DNA from: Nitrosopumilus piranensis
GTDB taxonomy: Archaea; Thermoproteota; Nitrososphaeria; Nitrososphaerales; Nitrosopumilaceae
DNA: 64,000 nt
Assembly: GCF_000875775.1 (NCBI RefSeq)
Contig: NZ_CP010868.1
Location: 124,001 to 188,000 of the forward strand
Reading direction: 5' to 3'
Part shown: positions 1 through 9,278 of the stretch, piece by piece
Layout: each line of letters begins with the position of its first letter
Position numbering within the stretch: the first letter of the stretch is position 1
Notes under the pieces: generated by a model
What the model was told of the DNA's origin: nothing
The model's database searches: none
Seen by the model: the letters and a program-made list of their open reading frames with translations, nothing else
Made by a program: the position numbers and the translations under genes

Positions 1-259
1 CACCTTGAAATATATCTTCACTAGAATATCTTCCATCTACACCTGCATGTCCGTGTTGATCGTATAGTTGTTTTTTTTCAGGATCAGAAAGGACTGCATA
101 TGCTTCAGATATTTCCTTAAAATGTTCTGCAGCTTCAGAAGATTGATTTCTATCAGGATGGAATTTTAATGCTAATTTTCTATATTGTTTTTTAATTTCA
201 TCATTTGAAGATGATTTAGATACTCCTAAAACTTCATAATAATCTCTTTTTGCAGACAT
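1..259 (-). CDS. dnaJ: DnaJ co-chaperone (Hsp40), N-terminal part only
   Basis: J-domain co-chaperone that stimulates the ATPase of DnaK and delivers unfolded clients. Only the first 86 residues lie in the window; the gene runs off the left edge. The start [13 protein letters not shown], the HPD tripeptide that contacts DnaK, and the following helix with [13 protein letters not shown] are a complete J domain, then the Gly-rich linker begins. It is the last gene of a grpE-dnaK-dnaJ run on the minus strand, 49 bases after the dnaK stop. The chaperone trio is of bacterial type and is known from mesophilic archaea. The G/F-rich and zinc-finger regions cannot be judged here. Confidence 0.95.
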   Translation of the reverse strand, partial: MSAKRDYYEVLGVSKSSSNDEIKKQYRKLALKFHPDRNQSSEAAEHFKEISEAYAVLSDPEKKQLYDQHGHAGVDGRYSSEDIFQG

Positions 260-308
260 GAATCATTCCTTTATTCTAATTGATGTATAAATGGTTGAGT
301 TATGAAAA

Positions 309-2201
309 TTAGTTAGTTTTTGTTTCATCATTTGAAGATGAGTTAGTTGTTTGTCCATCAGCACCTTGTTGTCCATCAGCACCTTGTTGTCCATCAGCAC
401 CTTGTTGTCCATCAGCACCTTGTTGTCCATCAGCACCAGGTGGTGGGGCTGCATTTTTGTATAGTTCTGTAGTCACTTCATTTACTAGAGATTGTAAGGC
501 TTCAAGTTTTGGTTTTAATTCTTCAGGTTCTTTATCTAAAACTTCTTTTACTTCTTTGACAGCATCAGTAATTTTAATTCCTTGTTCTTGAGAAATTTTG
601 TCTTTTAGATCATGATTAACTAATTTTTCAGTAGTGTAAATGTAACTTTCTGCTTCATTTTTAAGATCAATCTTTTCTTTCTTCTTTTTATCTTCCTCAG
701 AGAATTTTTCAGCATCTTCCTTTAATTTTTCAATTTCTTCTTCAGAAAGCTTTGTTTTTGTTTCAATAGTAATTTTTGCTTCTTTTTGGGTTCCAAGATC
801 TTTTGCAGTAACATTTATGATTCCATTTGCATCAATATCAAATTTTACTTCAATTTGAGGTACTCCTCTTGGAGCAGGAGGCAAATCTGTAAGATTAAAG
901 CTGCCTAATGATACATTATCTGTGGCCATAGGTCTTTCACCTTGTACGACATGAATAGTTACGGCTGTCTGATTATCAGCTGCAGTTGTAAACACTTTAC
1001 TTTTTGATGTAGGAATGGTAGTGTTTCTTTCAATTAATGGTTCTCGAACACCACCTAGAGTTTCAATTCCCAAAGTTAATGGGGTTACATCTAGTAGAAC
1101 TATATCACTAGTAACATCTCCAGCAATAATTCCTGCTTGGATAGCAGCACCCATTGCAACTGCTTCCATAGGATCAACACCAGATTCAACTTCTTTTCCT
1201 ATAACGTCACTAACAAATTTTTTAACTAGTGGAATTCTTGTAGGTCCGCCAATCATGACTATTTTATCAATATCAGAAGTTGAGAGCTTTGCATCTTCAA
1301 GTGATTTTTGTATTGAAGGTTTACATCGATCAACTATAGGTCTGATTAATTCATCTAATTTAGATCTGGTTAATCTTAATTCAAGATTCTTTGCACCAGA
1401 TGATGGATCATGTGCGATAAATGGTAAATTAATATCAGTTTCCATAACAGTAGATAATTCAATTTTTGCTTTTTCTGCAGCTTCTCTTATTCTTGTCATT
1501 GCAGTTGTGTCTTGAGAAAGATCAACTCCTTCTTTTTTCTTGAATTCATCAACAACATAATCAATCAAAACTTTATCCATATCAGTTCCACCTAGTTGAG
1601 TATCTCCAGAGGTACTCATTACTTCAAAAACACCACCTCCCATTTCCATGATGGTAACATCTAATGTTCCACCACCAAAATCAAATACAAGAATCTTCAT
1701 GTCTTCTTTTGCTTTATCTAGTCCAAATGCTAAGGATGCTGCAGTTGGTTCATTAATTATTCTAACAACATCAAGCCCAGCAATTGTTCCTGCATCTTTG
1801 GTTGCTTGACGTTGATTATCATCAAAATATGCTGGAACTGTGATAACTGCTTTTTCTACAGATTCACCAACAAATGCTTCAGCATCTTTTTTTATTTTTT
1901 GTAGAATGAATGAAGAGATTTGTTGAGGTTTGTATTCTTTATCTTGAATTTTAAATGTGTAATCAGAACCCATTTTTCGTTTTGCTGCAACAATAGTATT
2001 ATCAGGATTCGTAACAGCTTGCCTACGAGCAGGCTCACCTACTAAAAGATCACCTTCTTTTGAAAAAGCTACTACTGATGGAAATGCTTTTCCAGCTGCA
2101 GTTTGACCTTCAGCAGCAGGAATTATTGTTGGTTTTCCACCCATCATTACTGCAGCAGCAGAGTTACTCGTTCCTAAATCGATACCTATTACTTTAGTCA
2201 T
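309..2201 (-). CDS. dnaK: Molecular chaperone DnaK (Hsp70)
   Basis: ATP-dependent Hsp70 chaperone, 630 aa, a usual length. Visible signatures are the N-terminal phosphate loop [26 protein letters not shown], the second phosphate loop [13 protein letters not shown] and the adenosine-binding IGGPTRIP, followed by the substrate-binding beta domain ([10 protein letters not shown]) and a helical lid. ATG start. The C-terminal tail is odd: a run of six-residue GADGQQ repeats encoded by an 18-bp tandem repeat, then a Ser/Asn/Thr-rich end. Nine bases separate it from the upstream grpE, so the two are probably co-transcribed. Function is certain; the tail is likely disordered. Confidence 0.98.
   Translation of the reverse strand: MTKVIGIDLGTSNSAAAVMMGGKPTIIPAAEGQTAAGKAFPSVVAFSKEGDLLVGEPARRQAVTNPDNTIVAAKRKMGSDYTFKIQDKEYKPQQISSFILQKIKKDAEAFVGESVEKAVITVPAYFDDNQRQATKDAGTIAGLDVVRIINEPTAASLAFGLDKAKEDMKILVFDFGGGTLDVTIMEMGGGVFEVMSTSGDTQLGGTDMDKVLIDYVVDEFKKKEGVDLSQDTTAMTRIREAAEKAKIELSTVMETDINLPFIAHDPSSGAKNLELRLTRSKLDELIRPIVDRCKPSIQKSLEDAKLSTSDIDKIVMIGGPTRIPLVKKFVSDVIGKEVESGVDPMEAVAMGAAIQAGIIAGDVTSDIVLLDVTPLTLGIETLGGVREPLIERNTTIPTSKSKVFTTAADNQTAVTIHVVQGERPMATDNVSLGSFNLTDLPPAPRGVPQIEVKFDIDANGIINVTAKDLGTQKEAKITIETKTKLSEEEIEKLKEDAEKFSEEDKKKKEKIDLKNEAESYIYTTEKLVNHDLKDKISQEQGIKITDAVKEVKEVLDKEPEELKPKLEALQSLVNEVTTELYKNAAPPPGADGQQGADGQQGADGQQGADGQQGADGQTTNSSSNDETKTN
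355..437. repeat. 18-bp tandem repeat in the 3' end of dnaK (about 4.6 copies)
   Basis: The unit ccatcagcaccttgttgt starts at 355, 373, 391 and 409 without a mismatch, and a fifth partial copy starts at 427. Read on the minus strand it encodes the repeat Gly-Ala-Asp-Gly-Gln-Gln. Because the unit is a multiple of three, copy-number changes keep dnaK in frame. The perfect identity of the copies suggests recent slippage or unequal exchange. Confidence 0.97.
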
Positions 2202-2210
2202 TTTTAATCA

Positions 2211-2777
2211 TCATCCTTTTTTTGAAATTTCTACTAATGTTGGTCTTATAACCCTCTTTTGAGAAATATATCCCTTCCTGATCTCTTTGATAATGGTATT
2301 ATCATCTAAATCAGGATCAGTAATAATTGAAATTGCTTCATGAAGATTTGGATCAAAAATTTCCCCTAATGCATCAATTGGAGCTACTTCATATTTTTTC
2401 AATAAAGAGTCCATATTTTTTAAAATTGAATCAAGTCCTTCAGTATTAATTTTATTTTCAGAAAAGACATCTCTTGCACGAATAAAATCATCATAGATTT
2501 TTAGAAAATCCAATAGAAATTCATCGACTCTAGCATTAACACCATTTTCAATATCAGATTGTGTTTTTCTAGAAAGGTTTTGAAAATCTGCTAAAATATG
2601 TTTTAATTTTTCTTCACATTCAGAAGTTTTTTGTTTTTCTGCATCTAACAACTCTGATAAATTTTCTTTCACAGGTTCTGAAAATTCTGATTCCTCAACA
2701 GGTTCATCAGTTTCATTCTCAGAAACAACATTTACAGTGATTTCATCAGATTCATCATCATTAGACAATTCAAACAA
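2211..2777 (-). CDS. grpE: GrpE nucleotide-exchange factor
   Basis: Exchanges ADP for ATP on DnaK. 188 aa: an acidic, poorly ordered first 40 residues, a long coiled-coil helix (about 42-100) and the C-terminal beta domain with the family signature around HEAISIITDPDLDDNTIIKEI and GYISQKRVIRPTLVEIS. The start is TTG at 2777, the first start of the open frame and followed directly by the acidic leader. First of three chaperone genes on minus. Only 26 bases separate it from the stop of the frameshifted dehydrogenase-like gene upstream, so the transcript may begin farther upstream or within this short gap. Confidence 0.95.
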   Translation of the reverse strand: MFELSNDDESDEITVNVVSENETDEPVEESEFSEPVKENLSELLDAEKQKTSECEEKLKHILADFQNLSRKTQSDIENGVNARVDEFLLDFLKIYDDFIRARDVFSENKINTEGLDSILKNMDSLLKKYEVAPIDALGEIFDPNLHEAISIITDPDLDDNTIIKEIRKGYISQKRVIRPTLVEISKKG

Positions 2778-2803
2778 AATACTAGTTTAGCTAATTTATA
2801 CTA

Positions 2804-3944
2804 TTATTGAATTGTTTCGCATAAAGGATTTGCTTTGACAATAATCAAATCAGTATCTTGTTTAGTTTTTTCAATCCTTGTAAAATCAGATTTTGAACAA
2901 GCCACAACAATTGTTGTCTTATCACTGTGAAATAGATCAAAGTTTGGATCTTCATATGCCTCAACATCACCAATATAATCACGTAGTCTTGAAGTCAAAT
3001 TTTGAAGCATTTCAATTTTATCTCCACGCATTGAATGTTGATCAAGTGTCCAAGATAATGCAATCTTAGTTCTACTAGCTTTAAGATCATTTTTCTTTAA
3101 TGTTGCACGTATTTCATCAATCAATCGTTTAATGTAACCATCAATTCCCTTTACACTTCCATTAATTAGATACATGAGTGTGTTGGCACCCTCAAAAGAT
3201 GAACCTAAGGATTTAAGATCTAATAAACCACCAACCATATCATCAAGGAATATTTCTTGAAAATCGTCTGAAGACAGATCATTTTTAGTGATTTCATCTT
3301 GTGCATATTTACAAACTTCTAATACACTACACAAACTTGAAAATCTTGAGAGGATATTTATTGCATGAAAATGCTCAGAAGATGAAATTGCAACAAAGTT
3401 TTTTTCTTTTTTTCCAATAGTTAACAAATCAGATAGTACTGAGTCTTTTTTACCATTGAAAGAACCAACGATTTTTGGTTGTTGATCAGTACTTTCTAAA
3501 GGATAATAAAAATATGAAATATCTTTTCCGACTTGAAGCCCTGTAACATGCTCAAGTAAAGAAATATTTTCATTATTTCCACCAAATCCTGTTGGCAAAG
3601 TAAAAACAACAGAACTTTTTTTCTTTAAAGACGCAGTAGCATCCTTGAATTTTGAATGAATTTCAGTTTTGATATCTTGACCAGTTTTTCTGATTCGGGG
3701 AGTAAAAAAACAGATATTGAGCTTTTGATATTGCTACATCAATTGGCTCCATAGCTAGTAATGGTTCATCTTCTTTTAGAGACGAAACATTAGGATAAGT
3801 TTTAGCAATTTCTGCTTTTAGCGAAATTGCAGATGGTGTTGATTCATCAATAATGTAAACATCAGCTCCTTTAATGGCCATTTGGGATGCAATAGCATAC
3901 CCTTCTGTACTAAGCCCATAAACAACAACTTTTGTTCCCCCCAT
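2804..3944 (-). pseudogene. UDP-glucose/GDP-mannose dehydrogenase-like protein, broken by a one-base frameshift
   Basis: Two adjacent minus-strand frames form one protein of about 380 aa. The 5' part (3944 down to about 3704) has an ATG start and a Rossmann-type nucleotide-binding start, KVVVYGLSTEGYAIASQMA. At a run of seven A (plus strand, 3704-3710) the frame is lost and stops at 3663. Skipping one base restores FTPRIRKTGQDIK and then a continuous frame to 2804. The rest looks like the dimer-forming helices and C-terminal domain of UDP-sugar dehydrogenases (SSEHFHAINILSRF, then KIALSWTLDQHSMRGD). The sugar substrate is unknown. It could be a real inactivating mutation, a homopolymer sequencing error or, less likely, programmed +1 frameshifting. 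Confidence 0.75.
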
Positions 3945-4008
3945 TACACTAAAGCTTAGGATTAGACTAAGAAAAACTTATTGAACTAACTTCAGCTATG
4001 GAAATTAC

Positions 4009-5037
4009 TTGAAAATATGGATAGATATTCTAACTCCAAAGCAATTATTGTTTTCAGAAGCAATTATTGAAAAATTAGGGAAAAAACACCAAATTCTTTG
4101 TACTTCTAGAGAATATGAAGAAGTTACAAAATTGGCCAAAATACGTGATTTTAGGCTTGTTTTAGTTGGGAAACATGGTGGAGGAGAAAAGGAAACTAAA
4201 CTTAAAGCAAGTATTGAAAGAATAGAAAAATTATCTAGTAAAATAAAGTCATTTTCACCAGATCTTGTAATTAGTTTTTGTTCGCCTGAGGCAGCAAGGA
4301 TTTCATTTGGATTAGGGATTAAACATATTGCATTTTGTGATTCCCCACATGCCAATGCAGTAATGAGATTAACATTACCACTGATTCAAAAATTGTTAAT
4401 TCCAAAAATCATTCCAAAAAATGAATTTTCTAAATACGGAATTGATCAAAAAAATATCATTCAATATAACGCAATAGATGCATATGTTACAATAAAAAGA
4501 AAAATAGCAGAAGAATCGGCATCACCATTTACAAAAAAGAATAGAAAAAATATTTTGATAAGAATAGAAGAAGAAGAAGCATCATATGTAACAAAATCAA
4601 ATAAAGTCATTCCCATAATAAAAAAAATTCTAAAAGAATTTGAGAATGAAAATGTTGTAGTTTTAGGCAGATATCCAAAACAAATTAAAAATATTCAAAA
4701 AAATATAGGTAACAAAATAAAAATTGTAAAAATGACATTTGATGGAAAGCAATTATTGAGAAATACAGATGTATTCATAGGTTCTGGAGGTACCATGACT
4801 GCAGAATCTGCTTTGATGGGAATTCCAACAATAGCATATAATGCAGTTCCAAATTTAATAGAGAATTTTTTAGTAAGAAAAAATTTGATAAAAAGAGAAA
4901 CAGATCCAAATAAAATTTCTAATAATATAAAAAAAATTTTCAAATCAACAAATACAATTCATCAAAAAAGGGCAAAAAGGATTTCAGAAAAAATGGAAGA
5001 CCCTATTGAAAAATTAATAGAAAGTATTAGAAATTAA
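4009..5037 (+). CDS. DUF354 family protein (glycosyltransferase-B-like fold)
   Basis: 342 aa protein resembling archaeal DUF354 proteins, which are distant relatives of UDP-GlcNAc 2-epimerase and MurG-type glycosyltransferases. The start MKIWIDILTPKQLLF, the middle SPDLVISFCSPEAAR and HIAFCDSPHANA, and the C-terminal GSGGTMTAESALMGIPTIAYN are the family's typical segments; the last resembles the nucleotide-sugar site of GT-B enzymes. The start is TTG at 4009, because the ATG at 3998 is followed by an in-frame stop. It is flanked by two UDP-sugar-dehydrogenase-like genes, which suggests surface-sugar metabolism. No biochemical role is established. Confidence 0.75.
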   Translation: MKIWIDILTPKQLLFSEAIIEKLGKKHQILCTSREYEEVTKLAKIRDFRLVLVGKHGGGEKETKLKASIERIEKLSSKIKSFSPDLVISFCSPEAARISFGLGIKHIAFCDSPHANAVMRLTLPLIQKLLIPKIIPKNEFSKYGIDQKNIIQYNAIDAYVTIKRKIAEESASPFTKKNRKNILIRIEEEEASYVTKSNKVIPIIKKILKEFENENVVVLGRYPKQIKNIQKNIGNKIKIVKMTFDGKQLLRNTDVFIGSGGTMTAESALMGIPTIAYNAVPNLIENFLVRKNLIKRETDPNKISNNIKKIFKSTNTIHQKRAKRISEKMEDPIEKLIESIRN

Positions 5038-5091
5038 CCTGTCATATTCAATTAAAAAGTTCATTAAGGGAGTGAGCGTGTTCGATTTAGC

Positions 5092-5164
5092 AGCCCGATA
5101 GTGTAGAGGTCAAGCATATGGGCCTTTGGAGCCCGTGACGGCAGTTCGAATCTGCCTCGGGCTA
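5092..5164 (+). tRNA. tRNA-Gln (anticodon TTG)
   Basis: Cloverleaf with acceptor AGCCCGA/TCGGGCT (5092-5098 with 5157-5163), discriminator A at 5164, anticodon stem TGGGC/GCCCG around loop CTTTGGA giving TTG, and T arm GGCAG-TTCGAAT-CTGCC. No intron and no encoded CCA. It reads CAA, and CAG by wobble. The AT-rich element caattaaaaagtt lies about 35 bases upstream and may be the TATA box. Confidence 0.95.
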
Positions 5165-5233
5165 TTTTATTTAAAAAAATGATGAAATTATAACAAGAAT
5201 ATAACATGGAATGTTTTTCTCAAAATAAGAACA

Positions 5234-5971
5234 ATGCCAGATATAGTATTAGGAATGGGAGAAGTTGGTGAAACCCTATTTGGATTACTTGACGAAAGAG
5301 GTTTTGATTGTGTTGGGATTGATATAGAATCTTCAAAATGCAAAAACTATTCAGAAAACGACATAATTAAAAATCCAGAATATCTTCATGTTTGCCTACC
5401 AGGAGAGTTAACTGAATTTATAGAAATTACTTTAGGTTGGATTCCAAAGTTAAAAGATCTAAAAGCAATAGTTGTTCATTCTACTGTTAGGCCGGGCACT
5501 ACAAAAAAAATTCAAGAAAAATCTAGTATTCCAATTTTATTTTCGCCAGTTCGTGGTGTTCATAGAAGATTCTTAGATGACATTAAAAAATATACAAAAT
5601 TTATCGCTTCTGACAATAATCAGATCAATCCTGAAATTAAATCAGATTTAGAAAAAAGATTTCAAAAGGTTGATTGGATGTCGACTACAAAAACAGGCGA
5701 GCTTGCAAAAATCTTAGTCGATACATCATATTATGGATGGTTGATTAATTATGCACAGATAACAAAAATGATTTGTGAAAAAGAAGGCATAGACTTTGAT
5801 GAAATGTGGAAATTTGCGGATGAGATACATGAAAACTTAGGAAACAGGCCAAAGATGTATCCAGGGATTATTGGAGGACATTGTGTGATACCAAATTTGA
5901 GTTTAATTGAATATGAAGATCTAGACATAATTAAAAAAATTAATGAAATGTATGAGAAATTTAAAAAATGA
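5234..5971 (+). CDS. UDP-glucose/GDP-mannose dehydrogenase-like NAD-binding protein, short form
   Basis: 245 aa with an N-terminal Rossmann motif (VLGMGEVGETLFGLL), VVHSTVRPGTT and SPVRGVHRRF as in the NAD domain of UDP-sugar dehydrogenases, then a helical middle domain (GELAKILVDTSYYGWLINYAQ). It lacks the C-terminal UDP-sugar-binding domain found in full-length (about 430 aa) members, and the catalytic-Cys loop is not evident. It may act on a smaller substrate or be a two-domain relative. ATG start. It lies just after tRNA-Gln and converges on the ABC permease gene (9-base gap). Family assignment is good; the reaction is unknown. Confidence 0.7.
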   Translation: MPDIVLGMGEVGETLFGLLDERGFDCVGIDIESSKCKNYSENDIIKNPEYLHVCLPGELTEFIEITLGWIPKLKDLKAIVVHSTVRPGTTKKIQEKSSIPILFSPVRGVHRRFLDDIKKYTKFIASDNNQINPEIKSDLEKRFQKVDWMSTTKTGELAKILVDTSYYGWLINYAQITKMICEKEGIDFDEMWKFADEIHENLGNRPKMYPGIIGGHCVIPNLSLIEYEDLDIIKKINEMYEKFKK

Positions 5972-5980
5972 TTTTATTTT

Positions 5981-6742
5981 CTAAAAATCCAATTTGGTTA
6001 GAAGTTTTGATGCAATAACAAAAAGTACTGAAGCAATTCCAACAAGTACAAACATTTCAATAATTACAAAATCAGTAATGTTTCCAAAAATTCCTGCTCG
6101 AATTACATCTACTAGATAAGTTAAGGGATTTAGATAAAAGGCAGTACGTAATGGTTCTGGAACATTTTCTGCAGGATAAAATGCTGAACTAACAAATGCA
6201 AAAAACAGAAAAACGGTATTAATTATTACATTAAACCCTTCACTAGAGCGCAATCTAGTTGAGATTATAGATGCTAATGATCCAAATAAAACAGAGCCAG
6301 TAATAGCACCAAAAACAATCACAGGAATGGTAATTATTGAAAATTCTATAGATTCAAAAAATACAGGATAGCCTACTAAAGCGATCAAAGAAGCACTAAC
6401 TAAACCAATTATGCCTATAGTGCAGATATTACTGAGAATGTAATGACTTCTTGTAAATGGACCGGACATGATTTGTTCAAACATTCCATGTCTCCTATCA
6501 TTCCAGATTATGATTCCTGAGACAAGCGTACTGTTCATTATGTTAAATCCAATCATACCAGATGCAAGAAATGCTGGATAGTCAAGGTCCTTTCCACCAA
6601 ATGGTACATGTTGAATTAACGGAGCATATGCAAAACCTGCTACAAAAATATAGATCAAGGGAAAAATTACCTGCCAAATTAAAAATCCAGGATTTAGAGA
6701 AATTGTAATGTTTCTGTTTACAAGTCTAATTATTGGATGCAT
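5981..6742 (-). CDS. ABC-2 type transporter permease
   Basis: 253 aa integral membrane protein with about six hydrophobic segments and the ABC-2 layout: a short cytoplasmic N-terminus, PLIYIFVAGFAY, the conserved RRHGMFEQIMSGPFTRSHYI stretch that contacts the ATPase, and late helices with NPLTYLVDVIRAGIFG. Its ATG at 6742 lies 17 bases inside the 3' end of the ATPase gene, so translation is probably coupled. With that ATPase it forms a DrrAB-like exporter. The substrate cannot be read from the sequence; lipids, glycans or drugs are the usual ones. Confidence 0.9.
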   Translation of the reverse strand: MHPIIRLVNRNITISLNPGFLIWQVIFPLIYIFVAGFAYAPLIQHVPFGGKDLDYPAFLASGMIGFNIMNSTLVSGIIIWNDRRHGMFEQIMSGPFTRSHYILSNICTIGIIGLVSASLIALVGYPVFFESIEFSIITIPVIVFGAITGSVLFGSLASIISTRLRSSEGFNVIINTVFLFFAFVSSAFYPAENVPEPLRTAFYLNPLTYLVDVIRAGIFGNITDFVIIEMFVLVGIASVLFVIASKLLTKLDF

Positions 6743-7664
6743 TTTCTCTCACCATTTTTAAGAATATTTCTTCAAGATTTGTAGGAACTGCAGATAAATC
6801 TTCTATCTCAATTTCATTATCATTTAATATTTTCAAAACTTTTAACAAAACTAATTCAGATTGTTCAGAATGGATAACAATATTTGTTCCAGATTCAAAA
6901 TTTATTTTACAATCAGAAATTCCATTTAATAAATTAGAAATTTTAGGATTTTTTTCTAATAAATGAATTTTAATAGTTTTTTCTTTTCCAAATTTGTTTT
7001 TTAGTGCTTCGGGAGAATCAACAGTAATAATTTTTCCTTTATCAAGAATTGCGATCTCATCACAAAGATATTCAGCCTCTGTTAAAATATGAGTTGTATA
7101 AAATATTGTCAAACCAGTTTTGACTTTATTTTTTAAATAATCTAACAACTTTCGTCTAGCACTAGGATCCAATCCTACTGTAGGTTCATCTAAAAATAAC
7201 AAATCCATGTCATGCATGAATTCTCGTGCAACCTGTACTCTTCTTCGTTGACCAATAGAAAGATCTTCATTTCTTTTCTTTCTAATTTCAACTAGATCAA
7301 AATCTTGTAAAAGTTGTTCCATTCTTTTTTTACGTTCAGTTTTTGTAACATTCCACATCATCCCATATTTGTCGAGTGATTTTTCAACTGACAGAGTGGG
7401 TTCGTAACTTGGTTGTTGTAAGACTACTCCAATTTTGTGGCGTATTTCTAATGGGTTTTTTATTGCATCAATCCCCAATATTGTGAGGGAGCCATTTGAT
7501 GGAGGAATTAAAGTAGTGAGTAATTTGATGGTAGTTGATTTTCCTGCTCCATTTGGGCCTAAAAATCCAAAAACCTGTCCAGGTTTTACTGATAAAACTA
7601 TATCATCTACAGCTTTGATTGAACCATATAATTTGGACAAATGGCTAACATCAATACAGGACAT
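6726..7664 (-). CDS. ABC transporter ATPase, DrrA-like
   Basis: 312 aa ATP-binding subunit. Walker A GPNGAGKST (about 36-44), Q loop VVLQQP, signature LSIGQRRR, Walker B LLFLDEPTVGLDP, and the switch His in FYTTHILTEAEYLCDE. The extra 90 residues after the nucleotide-binding domain are typical of the DrrA/CcmA group that pairs with ABC-2 permeases, and the overlapping downstream permease fits. ATG start. The upstream 213-base gap to the divergent RPA gene must hold both promoters. Confidence 0.93.
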   Translation of the reverse strand: MSCIDVSHLSKLYGSIKAVDDIVLSVKPGQVFGFLGPNGAGKSTTIKLLTTLIPPSNGSLTILGIDAIKNPLEIRHKIGVVLQQPSYEPTLSVEKSLDKYGMMWNVTKTERKKRMEQLLQDFDLVEIRKKRNEDLSIGQRRRVQVAREFMHDMDLLFLDEPTVGLDPSARRKLLDYLKNKVKTGLTIFYTTHILTEAEYLCDEIAILDKGKIITVDSPEALKNKFGKEKTIKIHLLEKNPKISNLLNGISDCKINFESGTNIVIHSEQSELVLLKVLKILNDNEIEIEDLSAVPTNLEEIFLKMVRENASNN

Positions 7665-7843
7665 ATTGAAACTGCGATCATCCTACTAATTTAGTTAATC
7701 AGTTGTTTCATCATAGATTTTGTTGTAGTTTGACAAATTAAGAGACAATATATTCAAAACAAAAAAAATTTAGAATTATTGATGTGTAATTGACAATAAA
7801 GCGATCTAATTTGGTAAAGATTCAATACAATAAGATAATGAAA

Positions 7844-7855
7844 TTTTTATTAATA
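7844..7855 (+). promoter_or_regulatory. Putative TATA box for the RPA-like gene
   Basis: The stretch tttttattaata is centred about 29 bases before the TTG start at 7878. That is the spacing expected of an archaeal TATA box driving a nearly leaderless transcript. Inference from position and composition only; the region is AT-rich throughout. Confidence 0.4.
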
Positions 7856-7877
7856 GAATAAAGATAGAAATTATAAA

Positions 7878-9278
7878 TTGTCTGAATTTGATAGTCTTAT
7901 TGAAAAATTAATTGAGCAAAAACCAGAACTAACTAGAGAAATTATTGAAGAGCAAATAAAACTAAAAAAAGAGAAAATCGGTGCAGGGTATCTAACTGAT
8001 CAAGGAGCTTTATTCTTAATTGCATCAGATTATGGTGTAACATTATCTGGACCACTAAAAGTTGAAATGAGTTTGAAGGATCTCTATGCTGGAGCAAAAG
8101 AAATATCATTAGAAACTAGAGTTTTGAATTTATCACCTGCAAAACAATTTTCAAGAAAAGATGGTTCTCCATTTTACCTTAGAACTATGACAGTATACGA
8201 TGATGCAAACTCTACAGCAAGTGTGAAATTATGGGATGAAAAAGCCAACCTTCCTGGAATTGAAAATCTAAAACCAGGGGACTTGATTAAGATCATCAAG
8301 GCTTATGTCAAGTCAGATCTTGATGGCTCACCAACAATCAACATTGGTTCAGGTTCAAATGTAGAAACTACTGATTCTGCAAGTGATATTCCAACAATTG
8401 ATACAATCACAAAAGATGTAAGTGAGTTGGAAGAAGGTCAAAAAGATCTGGTTGTTTTAGGAGAAATTGATGGGATCATTAGCGGTATGGAATTTACAAA
8501 TTCAAGAGGCATACCTGGAAAAGCGTTAAGAATGAGACTAAAAGGTAAAGATGGAAGTGGAATGAGAGTGGTTCTTTGGGGAAAAGATGAATCATCAATT
8601 CCAAATATGATTTCACAATCAGCTAAAGTAAGATTACTTGGTGTCAAGGTTAAATCTGGAAACCAAGGATTAGAAATTCATGGAAACGATGCAACAATAA
8701 TTGAGATCGAGGGAGGAAAAGAGGCAGAACCAGTAATTGCAAGAATTCTTTCAATGTCATCAACAGAAAATGGGAGAACCATGATTTTAGCTGTAGATAA
8801 TAAAAGGAATCTATACAACATTAGTGATTCATCAAATTCAACTAGCATTTGCGTAGAAGGAGATGTTATCGAATGCATGCCATCTAAAGCATATGGAAAT
8901 TCAATTACACTTGATGAAAATTCCTTTGTAAGAAAACTAGAGAATGATGAAAATATTCCATCATTATCTCAAATTAGAACAAAAATTAATGATGTTAAAG
9001 TTGATGGTAATTATTGCATAGAAGCTATAATTTTGAAAGTTCCAGAAAGACGTGAAGTTCAAACAAAAACTGGAGAATCAATTGCACTTTCAGAAATGTT
9101 TGTAGAAGATGATACTGGACAAATTTGGGTAAAAGGATGGAGAAATCAAGCTAGACTAATTGATAAATGTGAATTAGGAGAAATTGTTTCAATAACAGGC
9201 CTTAATGCAAAAGCTGGACTAGAGGGAAGAATAGAAATGTTCTTAACAGCATTTTCTAAAATTACTAAAAAGAATTAA
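7878..9278 (+). CDS. Replication protein A-like ssDNA-binding protein (multiple OB folds)
   Basis: 466 aa. A short helical N-terminus (about 1-60) is followed by at least three OB-fold repeats: near 75-165 (SLETRVLNLSPAKQFSRKDG), 180-290 (LVVLGEIDGIISGMEF) and 365-466 (YCIEAIILKVPERREVQT), each with the strand pattern ending VRLLGVKV or GEIVSITGLNAK. This is the layout of archaeal RPA large subunits that coat ssDNA in replication and repair. No clear zinc finger is visible. Start TTG at 7878, where MSEFDSLIEKL begins the helical domain. It converges with the Lhr helicase gene, the two overlapping by 4 bases. Confidence 0.88.
   Translation: MSEFDSLIEKLIEQKPELTREIIEEQIKLKKEKIGAGYLTDQGALFLIASDYGVTLSGPLKVEMSLKDLYAGAKEISLETRVLNLSPAKQFSRKDGSPFYLRTMTVYDDANSTASVKLWDEKANLPGIENLKPGDLIKIIKAYVKSDLDGSPTINIGSGSNVETTDSASDIPTIDTITKDVSELEEGQKDLVVLGEIDGIISGMEFTNSRGIPGKALRMRLKGKDGSGMRVVLWGKDESSIPNMISQSAKVRLLGVKVKSGNQGLEIHGNDATIIEIEGGKEAEPVIARILSMSSTENGRTMILAVDNKRNLYNISDSSNSTSICVEGDVIECMPSKAYGNSITLDENSFVRKLENDENIPSLSQIRTKINDVKVDGNYCIEAIILKVPERREVQTKTGESIALSEMFVEDDTGQIWVKGWRNQARLIDKCELGEIVSITGLNAKAGLEGRIEMFLTAFSKITKKN

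Noticed and set aside
263-454. Minus-strand frame with a repeated VLMDNK motif
   Set aside because: It only reads the 18-bp dnaK tail repeat in another frame; the GADGQQ frame continues the full dnaK protein.
1015-1515. Plus-strand 166-residue frame antisense to dnaK
   Set aside because: It is a shadow frame: dnaK on minus has complete Hsp70 motifs across the same bases and this frame has no known domain.
7700-7720. ATGATGA plus CTGA on the minus strand, resembling C/D box RNA boxes
   Set aside because: The two boxes are only about five bases apart and no D/C' partner is seen, so a C/D guide RNA is not supported.
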